Below, one piece after another: positions 15,845 to 23,025 of a stretch of DNA of 64,000 bases. Positions within the stretch are counted from its first letter, which is position 1. Every line of letters starts with the position of its first letter. The stretch is from CAYNHQ01 sp964397255 (GTDB lineage Bacteria > Bdellovibrionota_G > JALEGL01 > DATDPG01): positions 248,001 to 312,000 of the forward strand of contig CAYNHQ010000001.1 in NCBI GenBank assembly GCA_964397255.1. The letters are read 5' to 3'. Below the pieces are notes generated by a model. That model was given only the letters and a program-made list of their open reading frames with translations, was not told the origin of the DNA and searched no databases. The position numbers were made by a program, and so were the translations under genes.

Positions 15845-18256
15845 ATGCACGATCCTCGTCCCACATCTTTGCCCAACGATGCCTCAAAGGGGGCTCCGAG
15901 AGGGCAACTATGTATCCTCGCGCGATGTGTTCTTTCCATCTTCATTTTCTTGTCGATTCGTGAGGTGTCAGCGTTACCCGCGGATCAACTCCCCGAGATG
16001 GATCGTCACATCGTCGCGATTCATCAACTGCAAGAGACGTTTCTTCAAGCCAAAGTGATTCGAAAAAAGGAGATGATGATCGCCACGACCAATCAGATCC
16101 GAATTCTTGAGGAATCACTAACGGACACGAGGTTACTTGAATCCAGTTTCGGAACCGCTGACGCCATCCGAAAGGAAATTCAAGCCGAAAAAGCATATCT
16201 CGATTCGCTCAAAGCTGAATTGACAAGAGCCGGAGATCAGCTCGCTGATTCAAAAGAGCAATTATTTGAGGCGACTTATCTTCGAAATCACTGCTCTGAT
16301 TCCCTCTGCAATGGAATCTCAGAGCATCTTCGAAAAGCGGAAACCGCTCTACAATTTCAACAGGGGCCCGGCTCCGAAATTTACTACGATTCCAAGGATC
16401 GGGTTCGGCAGGCTTACGATAAAAGTATTTCGAATTTGAATCGGGCGGCGACGGCGGCCAAAGTCACACGCAATGCTTCTGTCATGATCGTCGCGGGAGG
16501 TGCGGCAGGAATGGCGGCGGCCCCTCTTACGGCGGCGGGTTACTCGACGGGTTCCGTCATTGTCGGTTCAAGCCTCTCGGGCACCGCCGGGGGAACAGCC
16601 GCCGGCCTACTTTCAAACGCGGCGAAAGCTACTGAAGAGGTGTGGATCGGGCAAAAAAGCCCGAGCAAAGCGGCGCTTTCGGCCGCCATCGCTACGCTGG
16701 AAGACTCGAAACTGGCGGCTTCAACGGCCGCAGTTTCGGCGGTCGGTGCTGGAATGGGCTTTCGCGTGCTTAGGGGTGTGGAGGAAGTTTCTGACGCGAG
16801 AAAAGTTGTGGCCATTGCAACCGGAGGCGCAACCGCAGGGGCGACAGATTCGATTCTCACCACGACGAAGAAATGGATCGACAGGGAAAAAAATGGAAAA
16901 GCGCCAACGATTCGGGAAGCTGCAAAAGACTTGGCGATTCGAAGCTCCACGGGTGCGCTTACGGCAGGAATCGGCTCGGGTGCTACCCTCTTGCGCGGCG
17001 GTATGACCTCCATGGCGGGAAAAGCGCTTGTTTACGCGGGTGAGGTGTCGGCGAGCGCTAGTGTTGGTATTGGAGCAAACGCTCTTGAACATGGAAGTCC
17101 TGGGCAAGATGCTGTCTTAAACAATGCGGGTACCGCAGTGGTTACAAGCCTTGTTGGCGGTGTGATCACGGAGCCCACATCAAAAACGCTTTTCGGCACT
17201 CGATATTCCCGGGGTGCAAACCTCATTGGGGTGATCGAGTCGACGGCAGCTCGGGTTTCATCGGAGGAATACCTATCGAATCTTTTGACGAAAGGAAATC
17301 CGGTTACATTTGAGGAAGCGGCGACACTTGCCTATCTCTCCATCCCCGAAGGAGAGGCACGACAACAATTCATGGCCAAAATGGCTTCCAGTTTGGGGGC
17401 ACGGAACTATGCCATTGTGGAGCGCCCTGCGACTCCGGGCATACCGAAAGTCGCCGCTGTTAACGAAGTCTCTCTCCTGAATCAACCGAAGCAAATTCAG
17501 GAAAGGCGCGAGGTCCAATGGACCCTGCGGAAAGTGGAAAACGAAGAGGATGCGATTCGTGCCGCCCTGGACGCCACCCGCGTGGTGGTGGAGGCCGATG
17601 TTCAGGGACTTCGAAGATTCGGGGCATTGATGAAAGGCACGAACGATTATGTGGAAGAGTTCGTGGATGCCGCTGCTTCGATAGTGGAGCTGCAGACACA
17701 AGTGTTGACGACCTATGAAGGTAGGGCGTCGATTTTGGGAGCCAATCGTTCGGCCCGCGCATTTCCGTTTTTATATAGTCTTGTGAGAGAAAAGTTGGGC
17801 CCTTACTTTCAAAAATTGCCTGGTTCCGATCTCAATGAGCGGATGTTCGATCTCGTTTCAAGCGGCGAAGACCCCCAAGTCATTCGCGCGGCGATTGCGA
17901 AGGAAATCGGCCCGGCAATGCGCATTCGATGGACTTGGGCCCAGATCAGGGCTGTTCGAAATGCGGCCGTCACATGTGTAGGGGCAGCACTGGCGTATGA
18001 ATTTATGACGACTTACCGTGAGAACCGAAAGGTCGAGAGAAAGCTCTTGGACGACATGACCGAATCGGAGATCGAGGCATTGAAGGCGCGTCTGGGAAAG
18101 CCGGTCCATGTCCTAAACGTGGAAACAAAACAGCAAATTGAAGCCTTGTTGAAATCGGGGAGAGTCAGAGCGGAAGATCGGAATCTTCTTCTCGAAATTG
18201 GGCGCCTCTTGGATCAGTCGGAAGAACAAACAGTCCTTGTTGACAAGGAGGATTGA
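15845..18256 (+). CDS. Large exported glycine-zipper protein of unknown function
   Basis: I do not recognise this 803-residue protein. A long N-terminal signal (ARCVLSIFIFLSIREVSA) is followed by coiled coil at about 55-165. Three Gly/Ala-rich hydrophobic blocks, near 212-257, 293-340 and 372-445, contain runs such as IVAGGAAGMAAAPLTAAGYS and SLSGTAGGTAAGLL. Such glycine-zipper stretches are seen in membrane-inserting and pore-forming proteins and in pre-toxin regions of secreted toxins. A further hydrophobic helix (TCVGAALAYEFM) lies near 705. The tail is charged and helical. Two paralogous hydrophobic proteins follow, so the three genes are probably one system. Confidence 0.6.
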   Translation: MHDPRPTSLPNDASKGAPRGQLCILARCVLSIFIFLSIREVSALPADQLPEMDRHIVAIHQLQETFLQAKVIRKKEMMIATTNQIRILEESLTDTRLLESSFGTADAIRKEIQAEKAYLDSLKAELTRAGDQLADSKEQLFEATYLRNHCSDSLCNGISEHLRKAETALQFQQGPGSEIYYDSKDRVRQAYDKSISNLNRAATAAKVTRNASVMIVAGGAAGMAAAPLTAAGYSTGSVIVGSSLSGTAGGTAAGLLSNAAKATEEVWIGQKSPSKAALSAAIATLEDSKLAASTAAVSAVGAGMGFRVLRGVEEVSDARKVVAIATGGATAGATDSILTTTKKWIDREKNGKAPTIREAAKDLAIRSSTGALTAGIGSGATLLRGGMTSMAGKALVYAGEVSASASVGIGANALEHGSPGQDAVLNNAGTAVVTSLVGGVITEPTSKTLFGTRYSRGANLIGVIESTAARVSSEEYLSNLLTKGNPVTFEEAATLAYLSIPEGEARQQFMAKMASSLGARNYAIVERPATPGIPKVAAVNEVSLLNQPKQIQERREVQWTLRKVENEEDAIRAALDATRVVVEADVQGLRRFGALMKGTNDYVEEFVDAAASIVELQTQVLTTYEGRASILGANRSARAFPFLYSLVREKLGPYFQKLPGSDLNERMFDLVSSGEDPQVIRAAIAKEIGPAMRIRWTWAQIRAVRNAAVTCVGAALAYEFMTTYRENRKVERKLLDDMTESEIEALKARLGKPVHVLNVETKQQIEALLKSGRVRAEDRNLLLEIGRLLDQSEEQTVLVDKED

Positions 18257-18290
18257 AAAATGATAATGCGATGCGTAATGAAAGGAAAAT

Positions 18291-18989
18291 ATGCAATCCC
18301 ACATTGAGAGGTTGGCCAAACCAAAGAAACCACTGCAGGTTTTGGTCGCAATTCTGATCATATCGCTTTGTATGAGCGGCACTTTAATGGCTTCACATTT
18401 TGAAGATACTGTTGACAGAGGTTATGCCCAAGAGATTGGACTAACAATTGCGCCAACTGCAATTTCGGGAGCTGTAATGACGGGAAGCTTTTTGTACGAT
18501 CGCTCCAAAGGAAGATTGGCAGGATTCGCAGCCGCCGAATTTCTTGTTGCTCTCGCCGCTGTCGGTTGTGTAACCGCAGCAGCGCCTATCACCATCAAAG
18601 CCGCAGGAGTTTCGCCCGACGCGGTAGTTAAATTTTTCGAATCAAAATCGATAGGTAACGAATTTTCACAGGCCATTCCTCTGAAAGATCTTCTTGAATC
18701 CATCGGAGAAGAGGTGGAGTACTTCACCGCGTTCTCGGGTATGCGGAGATCCCTTATAAAAGATTCGTTTCTGAACGACGTGGCTAAGGCCACCGGAATT
18801 GAAATGGGACGTTTGCTTGAAGTTCTCAAGCGAGCGGGTTCATTCGGCGATCATGCTCTGAACGGAGAGTTGATTGCCGAACAAGTTACACACGCATCGC
18901 CTGTAGATTTGGTCCGACTCACAACAGGCCTCTCAGACAAAGAGCGAACGCTGAGCATCAATTATTTGAAGATGAGAAACCTGGTTTGA
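18291..18989 (+). CDS. Exported/membrane protein, first of two tandem paralogues
   Basis: The 232-residue protein starts at ATG with a good AAAGGA site, 34 bases behind the 803-residue gene. It has a signal-like helix (LVAILIISLCMSGTLMAS) and two further hydrophobic segments (IGLTIAPTAISGAVMTGSFL, AAEFLVALAAVGCVTAAAPI). A soluble helical C-terminal domain of about 110 residues (LLESIGEEVEYFTAF ... NYLKMRNLV) is shared with the next protein. No family is recognised. Paralogous small membrane proteins behind a large exported protein could be immunity, assembly or anchoring partners. Confidence 0.6.
   Translation: MQSHIERLAKPKKPLQVLVAILIISLCMSGTLMASHFEDTVDRGYAQEIGLTIAPTAISGAVMTGSFLYDRSKGRLAGFAAAEFLVALAAVGCVTAAAPITIKAAGVSPDAVVKFFESKSIGNEFSQAIPLKDLLESIGEEVEYFTAFSGMRRSLIKDSFLNDVAKATGIEMGRLLEVLKRAGSFGDHALNGELIAEQVTHASPVDLVRLTTGLSDKERTLSINYLKMRNLV
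18823..18922 (+). repeat. 100-bp perfect repeat, copy 1, in paralogue 1
   Basis: This stretch is identical over 100 bases to 19536-19635, although the flanking parts of the two genes differ at many positions, including synonymous ones. It encodes LKRAGSFGDHALNGELIAEQ and the following VTHASPVDLVRL. Confidence 0.95.
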
Positions 18990-19702
18990 GGAAAAGTAAA
19001 CTAAATCTAATGGTTGCGGTGGCCAGTATTTTTATCTTTGCGGCGGATTCTAACTTATGCCGAGCGATGGATGGCATGGAAGAGATCGAGGAAACATGTA
19101 AAGGCAAGCCAAATTGCCCTCCGCCTTGGTTCTTTTTAGTCGCCTTTGGGGGTCAGCTAACTCTCGGAGGAGCATTTATAACGAGCAGTGTGAAAGAAGA
19201 GTTACTAAAGGGGGACAGAAAAGAAGCAGCCATATTACTCCTCATTTACTTAGTCGGGGGAGGCGCGGTGGTAAGTGGCACTTATCCGGTGGTCTCTCAG
19301 CTTTGGAATTCGCCCGAGCAAAAAATTCAATTCTTAAAATGGGCTACCGACGACAATACGTCTACTTCAGCGCGGAATATGGTTCAAGTGCCGATTGCAG
19401 ACATCATGCAGGACATAAGCGAAGAGGTTGCCTACTTTGATGCGTTTGCGGGCAGACGTACTTCTTTGACAAAAGAATCATTTCTTTATGATGCGGCCAA
19501 GGCCACCGGAATTGAAGTGGGGCGATTGCATGAAATTCTCAAGCGAGCGGGTTCATTCGGCGATCATGCTCTGAACGGAGAGTTGATTGCCGAACAAGTT
19601 ACACACGCATCGCCTGTAGATTTGGTCCGACTCACCGCCAACCTCTCCGAGAAAGAGAGAACACTTGCGATCAATTACCTGAAAATGAGAAACTTGGTGT
19701 GA
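18986..19702 (+). CDS. Exported/membrane protein, second of two tandem paralogues
   Basis: The 238-residue protein probably starts at TTG 18986, which overlaps the previous stop (TTGA). This gives a proper signal peptide with basic residues (RKSKLNLMVAVASIFIFAAD); an in-frame ATG at 19010 is the alternative. The N-terminal part differs from paralogue 1 and has two membrane segments (WFFLVAFGGQLTLGGAFI, AAILLLIYLVGGGAVVSG). The C-terminal 110 residues are closely similar (DISEEVAYFDAF ... NYLKMRNLV). Conserved tails with divergent membrane halves suggest that the C-terminal domain does the shared job. Function unknown. Confidence 0.6.
   Translation: MRKSKLNLMVAVASIFIFAADSNLCRAMDGMEEIEETCKGKPNCPPPWFFLVAFGGQLTLGGAFITSSVKEELLKGDRKEAAILLLIYLVGGGAVVSGTYPVVSQLWNSPEQKIQFLKWATDDNTSTSARNMVQVPIADIMQDISEEVAYFDAFAGRRTSLTKESFLYDAAKATGIEVGRLHEILKRAGSFGDHALNGELIAEQVTHASPVDLVRLTANLSEKERTLAINYLKMRNLV
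19536..19635 (+). repeat. 100-bp perfect repeat, copy 2, in paralogue 2
   Basis: This partner of 18823-18922 is identical over 100 bases. The sudden change from perfect identity to strong divergence at both edges points to a recent local gene conversion. Confidence 0.95.
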
Positions 19703-19725
19703 AAAAAATTTAAATTAGCCAGTTC

Positions 19726-20151
19726 TTATTCAAGCGGATCGACGACTCTGAGTCCGGGAGGGGCTCTGAAATCGCGATCATGCGTCCAAATTTGAGTGGC
19801 GCCATTTTCGAATGCGATGAGTCCGATCTGCAGATCAAATATTCGAGCGCCGGAAACGCTGAGGTCCTCCGCCAATTGCGCAAGTCGTTCCCCAAAGCCG
19901 ATTCCAGGGAACCAAATTTCGACACCCGCGAGACTCAACTCCTCTAAAAACTTGCGCGCAGTCACATGACGCTTCGGCGAGCGCTCTACACTGGTATGCG
20001 TCACTATTCCCCAGAATTCTGCGACACAGGGAAGCGAATAACCACAACCCCCATTGTTCAGGGCCCTTTCAATCGCGTTACGCGCAGACGCATGTTCCGG
20101 AGTCTCGGAGCGGTGAGCATATATGAGGAGGTTCGTATCAATCGCGGTCAC
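19726..20151 (-). CDS. vapC: VapC-type PIN-domain toxin
   Basis: The 141-residue PIN ribonuclease has the acidic residues of the family: Asp5 in AIDTNLLIYA, Glu in PCVAEFWGIV, Asp in ARIFDLQIGLIA and Asp in WTHDRDF. VapC toxins cleave tRNA or rRNA. It overlaps the antitoxin gene by four bases (ATGA), in the antitoxin-first order usual for vapBC. The 3' end faces the tail of the paralogue gene at 19702. Confidence 0.94.
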   Translation of the reverse strand: MTAIDTNLLIYAHRSETPEHASARNAIERALNNGGCGYSLPCVAEFWGIVTHTSVERSPKRHVTARKFLEELSLAGVEIWFPGIGFGERLAQLAEDLSVSGARIFDLQIGLIAFENGATQIWTHDRDFRAPPGLRVVDPLE

Positions 20152-20390
20152 GACGAGCGCTTAAGAAGATCAGTCATTTTCTCACGGCTGCTGAGTGCAA
20201 GAGACTCGGGAAGGCCTCCAGGAATCGTGACCCATCGAATGGTCTTTTTTTTCGATCGGGTAGCTTCCTTAGCACTGAGCACCCATCTAAGACCTTGTTC
20301 AACCAGCGCTTTCAATGGCTTTCGCCTCTCCGCGGCCCGCTTCTTTGCCGAGATGAGGAGTTGGTCTGGAAGCTCCAGGGTTGTCTTCAT
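20148..20390 (-). CDS. vapB: VapB-type antitoxin
   Basis: The 80-residue antitoxin opens with a ribbon-helix-helix-like segment (MKTTLELPDQLLISAKKRAA ... LKALVEQGLRWVL) for DNA binding. A basic linker and a C-terminal tail that would bind VapC follow. The ATG at 20390 has no Shine-Dalgarno sequence and lies only 10 bases from the -10 box, so the transcript is probably leaderless. Three CCCATA/TATGGG half-sites surround the promoter. Confidence 0.9.
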   Translation of the reverse strand: MKTTLELPDQLLISAKKRAAERRKPLKALVEQGLRWVLSAKEATRSKKKTIRWVTIPGGLPESLALSSREKMTDLLKRSS

Positions 20391-20429
20391 ATATGGGTAA
20401 CTGTATTCCCATATTTATGGGTCTGTCAA
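20391..20429 (-). promoter_or_regulatory. vapBC promoter and operator
   Basis: Read leftward, TTGACA (20429-20424) and TACAGT (20405-20400) are 18 bases apart. The perfect palindrome CCCATA-TT-TATGGG (20408-20421) fills the spacer, and another half-site, ATATGGG (20391-20397), touches the start codon. This gives a double operator suited to a VapBC complex. Confidence 0.75.
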
Positions 20430-20456
20430 GGGCTCAACGTAAAATAGCCTACGGCC

Positions 20457-20915
20457 TTATTCTGAAAAATATTCCAGAATTTTTTCAGCGTGCCCGTCGA
20501 CTTTCACATTCCGATAGATCTTCTCAATCTTTCCGGTTTCGTCGATTACGTAGGTTGAGCGGATGATGCCCATGGTTTTCTTGCCATACATGTTCTTCTC
20601 CCCCCATGCGCCATATGCTTCGGCAAGTTGGGTATCGCTGTCGACTAAAAGGGGAAAGGGAAGGTCATATTTTTTCTTAAATTTTTGATGAGATTCCACG
20701 TTGTCGCGACTGACGCCGTAGATCACCGCGTTTTCTTTGGCAAATTTCGAGTAGTAGTCGCGGAAATCGCAGGCTTCCCGGGTGCAGCCGGGGGTGTCAT
20801 CTTTGGGGTAAAAGTAGAGGACTACCTTCTTTCCTTTAAGAGTTCGAAGAGAAACCTCCTTTCCTGTATCGTCGGAAAGAGTGAAATCGGGGGCTTTATC
20901 GCCTTCCTGAAGCAT
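20457..20915 (-). CDS. bcp: Thiol peroxidase / bacterioferritin comigratory protein
   Basis: The 152-residue peroxiredoxin of the BCP/PrxQ type has the peroxidatic Cys44 in TPGCTREACDF and Cys49 five residues later as the probable resolving cysteine. The thioredoxin-fold motifs VVLYFYPKDD, YGVSRDN and STYVIDETGKI are present. It reduces hydrogen peroxide and organic peroxides in the cytoplasm with thioredoxin. The ATG lies 6 bases behind GGAG. It is divergent from the dksA-like gene. Confidence 0.96.
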   Translation of the reverse strand: MLQEGDKAPDFTLSDDTGKEVSLRTLKGKKVVLYFYPKDDTPGCTREACDFRDYYSKFAKENAVIYGVSRDNVESHQKFKKKYDLPFPLLVDSDTQLAEAYGAWGEKNMYGKKTMGIIRSTYVIDETGKIEKIYRNVKVDGHAEKILEYFSE

Positions 20916-20996
20916 AGAGTCTCCTTATAAGAAAAGTTGAACGATTTTGCGGCTGGGGTTATACGCCCCTCCTTTTTGAAGGGGAAGGAGTTCGAG

Positions 20997-21452
20997 ATGA
21001 AAAAGGGGTTGTCACGACGAAGTCCGGTCGGTATGAAAACAGGTTCGGCCCAAAAGGCCCCCCGTAAACCGGTGGTCCGGGAGGAGAACATGAATAAGAA
21101 AAAGCTCGAACAATTTCGAAAGCTTCTCAATGATCGCGTGGACGAACTGATCGCCGATGCTCGTAAATCCGTCGGGGATCTCCAGGAAACCCAGGAGAAT
21201 TACGCCGATATGACGGATCAGGCCTCAGCCGAACTCGATCGTAATTTTCTCCTGCGCATTAAAGACCGCGAACGGAAATTGATACTCAAGTACAAAGAGG
21301 CATTGGCTCGAGTCGACAATGGAAGTTATGGAATCTGTGAGATCTGCGGCGATCCGATTGGCGAAGAGCGTCTTAAGGCCCGCCCAGTCACCACTCAATG
21401 CATCGAGTGCAAGACCGACATGGAGGAGCAGGAACGGCGGATGGAAGCATGA
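20997..21452 (+). CDS. dksA: DksA/TraR-family RNA polymerase-binding regulator
   Basis: The start is set at ATG 20997, behind AAGGAG; the open frame reaches back to 20937 without a ribosome site. The product of about 151 residues has a basic N-terminus, a coiled-coil hairpin with the tip motif DMTDQA (matching the DxxDxA residues that enter the polymerase secondary channel), and a four-cysteine zinc finger CEICG ... CIECK. DksA works with ppGpp in stringent control. The stop overlaps the galU start (ATGA). Full-length DksA and shorter family members cannot be told apart with certainty. Confidence 0.88.
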   Translation: MKKGLSRRSPVGMKTGSAQKAPRKPVVREENMNKKKLEQFRKLLNDRVDELIADARKSVGDLQETQENYADMTDQASAELDRNFLLRIKDRERKLILKYKEALARVDNGSYGICEICGDPIGEERLKARPVTTQCIECKTDMEEQERRMEA

Positions 21453-22315
21453 TCCGCCGGGCGGTCATTCCGGCCGCCGGCTTTGGGACCCGATTTCTTC
21501 CGGCCACAAAGGTGGTTCCCAAAGAGCTTCTTCCTATCGTCGATCGGCCGGCTCTTCAACTGATTGTCGAAGAACTCGTTGAGTCGGGAATTGAAGAAAT
21601 TATTTTTGTCATCAGCCCCGGAAAAGAGGCGGTGGCCAACTATTTCACTTCCGGGGGAATTTTAGAGGAGACGCTAAAAACGCGAGGCCAACTCGATCTC
21701 ATCCAGAGCGTTCGGAATCTTATTGAAAAATCGCGCTTTCGAGCTGTCTACCAAGAATCGCCTCAAGGATTAGGCCATGCGGTGGCCTGCGCCCGCGACG
21801 CCGTGGGGGATGAACCCTTCGCGGTCGTTTTACCGGACGACTTGGTTCGTTCCACCGTTCCCTGCCTGAAGCAACTCATCGAAGTCTTTGATCGCGACCA
21901 ACTCTCGGTGGTGGCACTTCAAGATGTACCTGCGGAAGAGGTACATCGCTATGGTATCGTCGGAGGAGCCTCCAAGAAAGGGAGGGTCCCGTTTCGCGTG
22001 ACCCGTGTCGTTGAAAAGCCTAAAAAAGAAGAAGCTCCCAGCCACTGGGCGATTATTGGTCGATATATTCTCGACCCCGCGATCTTTTCGTACCTGGACC
22101 AAATGAGGCCGGGGGCGATCGGTGAAATCCAATTAACGGATGGTCTGGCGATGCTCGCGGAGAAAAAAGGATTGATGGGACTTCCTTTTGAAGGGCTTCG
22201 AATCGATGCGGGGCGTCCTCCCGGTTTTCTCGAAGCCAATTTGCGGTATGCTTTCGACGATCCCATGACGGCCGAGGCACTTCGGCCCGTTCTCAAGGAG
22301 CTTTTAAAGTCGTGA
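21449..22315 (+). CDS. galU: UTP--glucose-1-phosphate uridylyltransferase
   Basis: The 288-residue nucleotidyltransferase begins MIRRAVIPAAGFGTRFLPAT, with the UTP-binding G-x-G-T-R loop and Lys (KVVPKELLPIVDRP). VLPDDLV supplies the metal-binding Asp, and EKPKKEEAPS and GEIQLTDGLA match GalU. It makes UDP-glucose for envelope polysaccharides. The ATG overlaps the previous stop, so the earlier in-frame start at 21398 inside the dksA-like gene is unlikely. Confidence 0.96.
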   Translation: MIRRAVIPAAGFGTRFLPATKVVPKELLPIVDRPALQLIVEELVESGIEEIIFVISPGKEAVANYFTSGGILEETLKTRGQLDLIQSVRNLIEKSRFRAVYQESPQGLGHAVACARDAVGDEPFAVVLPDDLVRSTVPCLKQLIEVFDRDQLSVVALQDVPAEEVHRYGIVGGASKKGRVPFRVTRVVEKPKKEEAPSHWAIIGRYILDPAIFSYLDQMRPGAIGEIQLTDGLAMLAEKKGLMGLPFEGLRIDAGRPPGFLEANLRYAFDDPMTAEALRPVLKELLKS

Positions 22316-23022
22316 AACGCATTTTTCTTTTTTTGATCGTCTTTTTCTTTACTCAGCCCCTCGCCGCTTTTGTGCCTTCCTCGTCGTATGTGATCTCAAA
22401 ATGGTTGGAACACACCAAGGGCGTGCAGACTCTGCGCATTCATCAACAGCTGACGCTGTTTGATCGAATTTCGGGAACTGCCACGTCCACTTATGAAGAA
22501 GAAATTCGGGTGAAACGGGGAGGGCGATATCGGCGAACCGGGACTTTTTCGAATGGTACGATTGAAACCATCATTGGTCCCCAGAAGGCCGTGCGTATCG
22601 TCAACGGCAAATCAACGGTGATATCGCCTGCCGAAGCGTATGGGCCCACGGGTCTCTTCTTTTCTCTTGTGGACTCCAAAGGGTTTTCACTTCTTTCTCG
22701 TCAGGCGGGGATTTCCCTCGATAACACACAATTCATTTTAAAGGAGGGTTCGGTCGGAATTCAATTCGGCACAGCCCCTTCTCTAGCCGTCGCCAAGGAA
22801 AATTTCTTTCCCCTGGCCGCCAATTGGGGGAATCGAGACTATCACTTTACGCCGGCTCCGGTTTCGCGATTCCCCGTTCCCTATCCATCCCAAATTGAAA
22901 TCGTTGAGCAGGGAAAAGTCGTGGAAAGAATCGATGTCCGTCGCGTGGAAGCAAATATATCTCTAGGTGACGACCTATTCGATCTCCGAACCATTGTTCC
23001 GAGCACTTCGAAGAAGAAGTGA
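22312..23022 (+). CDS. Exported LolA-like protein of unknown function
   Basis: The 236-residue protein starts at GTG overlapping the galU stop (GTGA) and has a strong signal peptide (IFLFLIVFFFTQPLAAF). The mature part is all-beta with an early helix: VISKWLEHTKGVQTLRI, then LTLFDRISGTATSTYEE and EIRVKRGGRYRRTG. This order resembles the lipid-carrier fold of LolA/LolB-type proteins. It lies between galU and priA in one run of co-directional genes. Function is inferred only from fold resemblance. Confidence 0.5.
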   Translation: MKRIFLFLIVFFFTQPLAAFVPSSSYVISKWLEHTKGVQTLRIHQQLTLFDRISGTATSTYEEEIRVKRGGRYRRTGTFSNGTIETIIGPQKAVRIVNGKSTVISPAEAYGPTGLFFSLVDSKGFSLLSRQAGISLDNTQFILKEGSVGIQFGTAPSLAVAKENFFPLAANWGNRDYHFTPAPVSRFPVPYPSQIEIVEQGKVVERIDVRRVEANISLGDDLFDLRTIVPSTSKKK

Positions 23023-23025
23023 AAC

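Noticed and set aside
15942..18109. Several long minus-strand frames inside the 803-residue gene
   Set aside because: They are shadows of a biased coding strand, without starts, signals or family features.
19703..20456. Possible direct repeats around vapBC like those at the other modules
   Set aside because: Only AGCC and CTTATTC fragments are shared between the two flanks, which is within chance.
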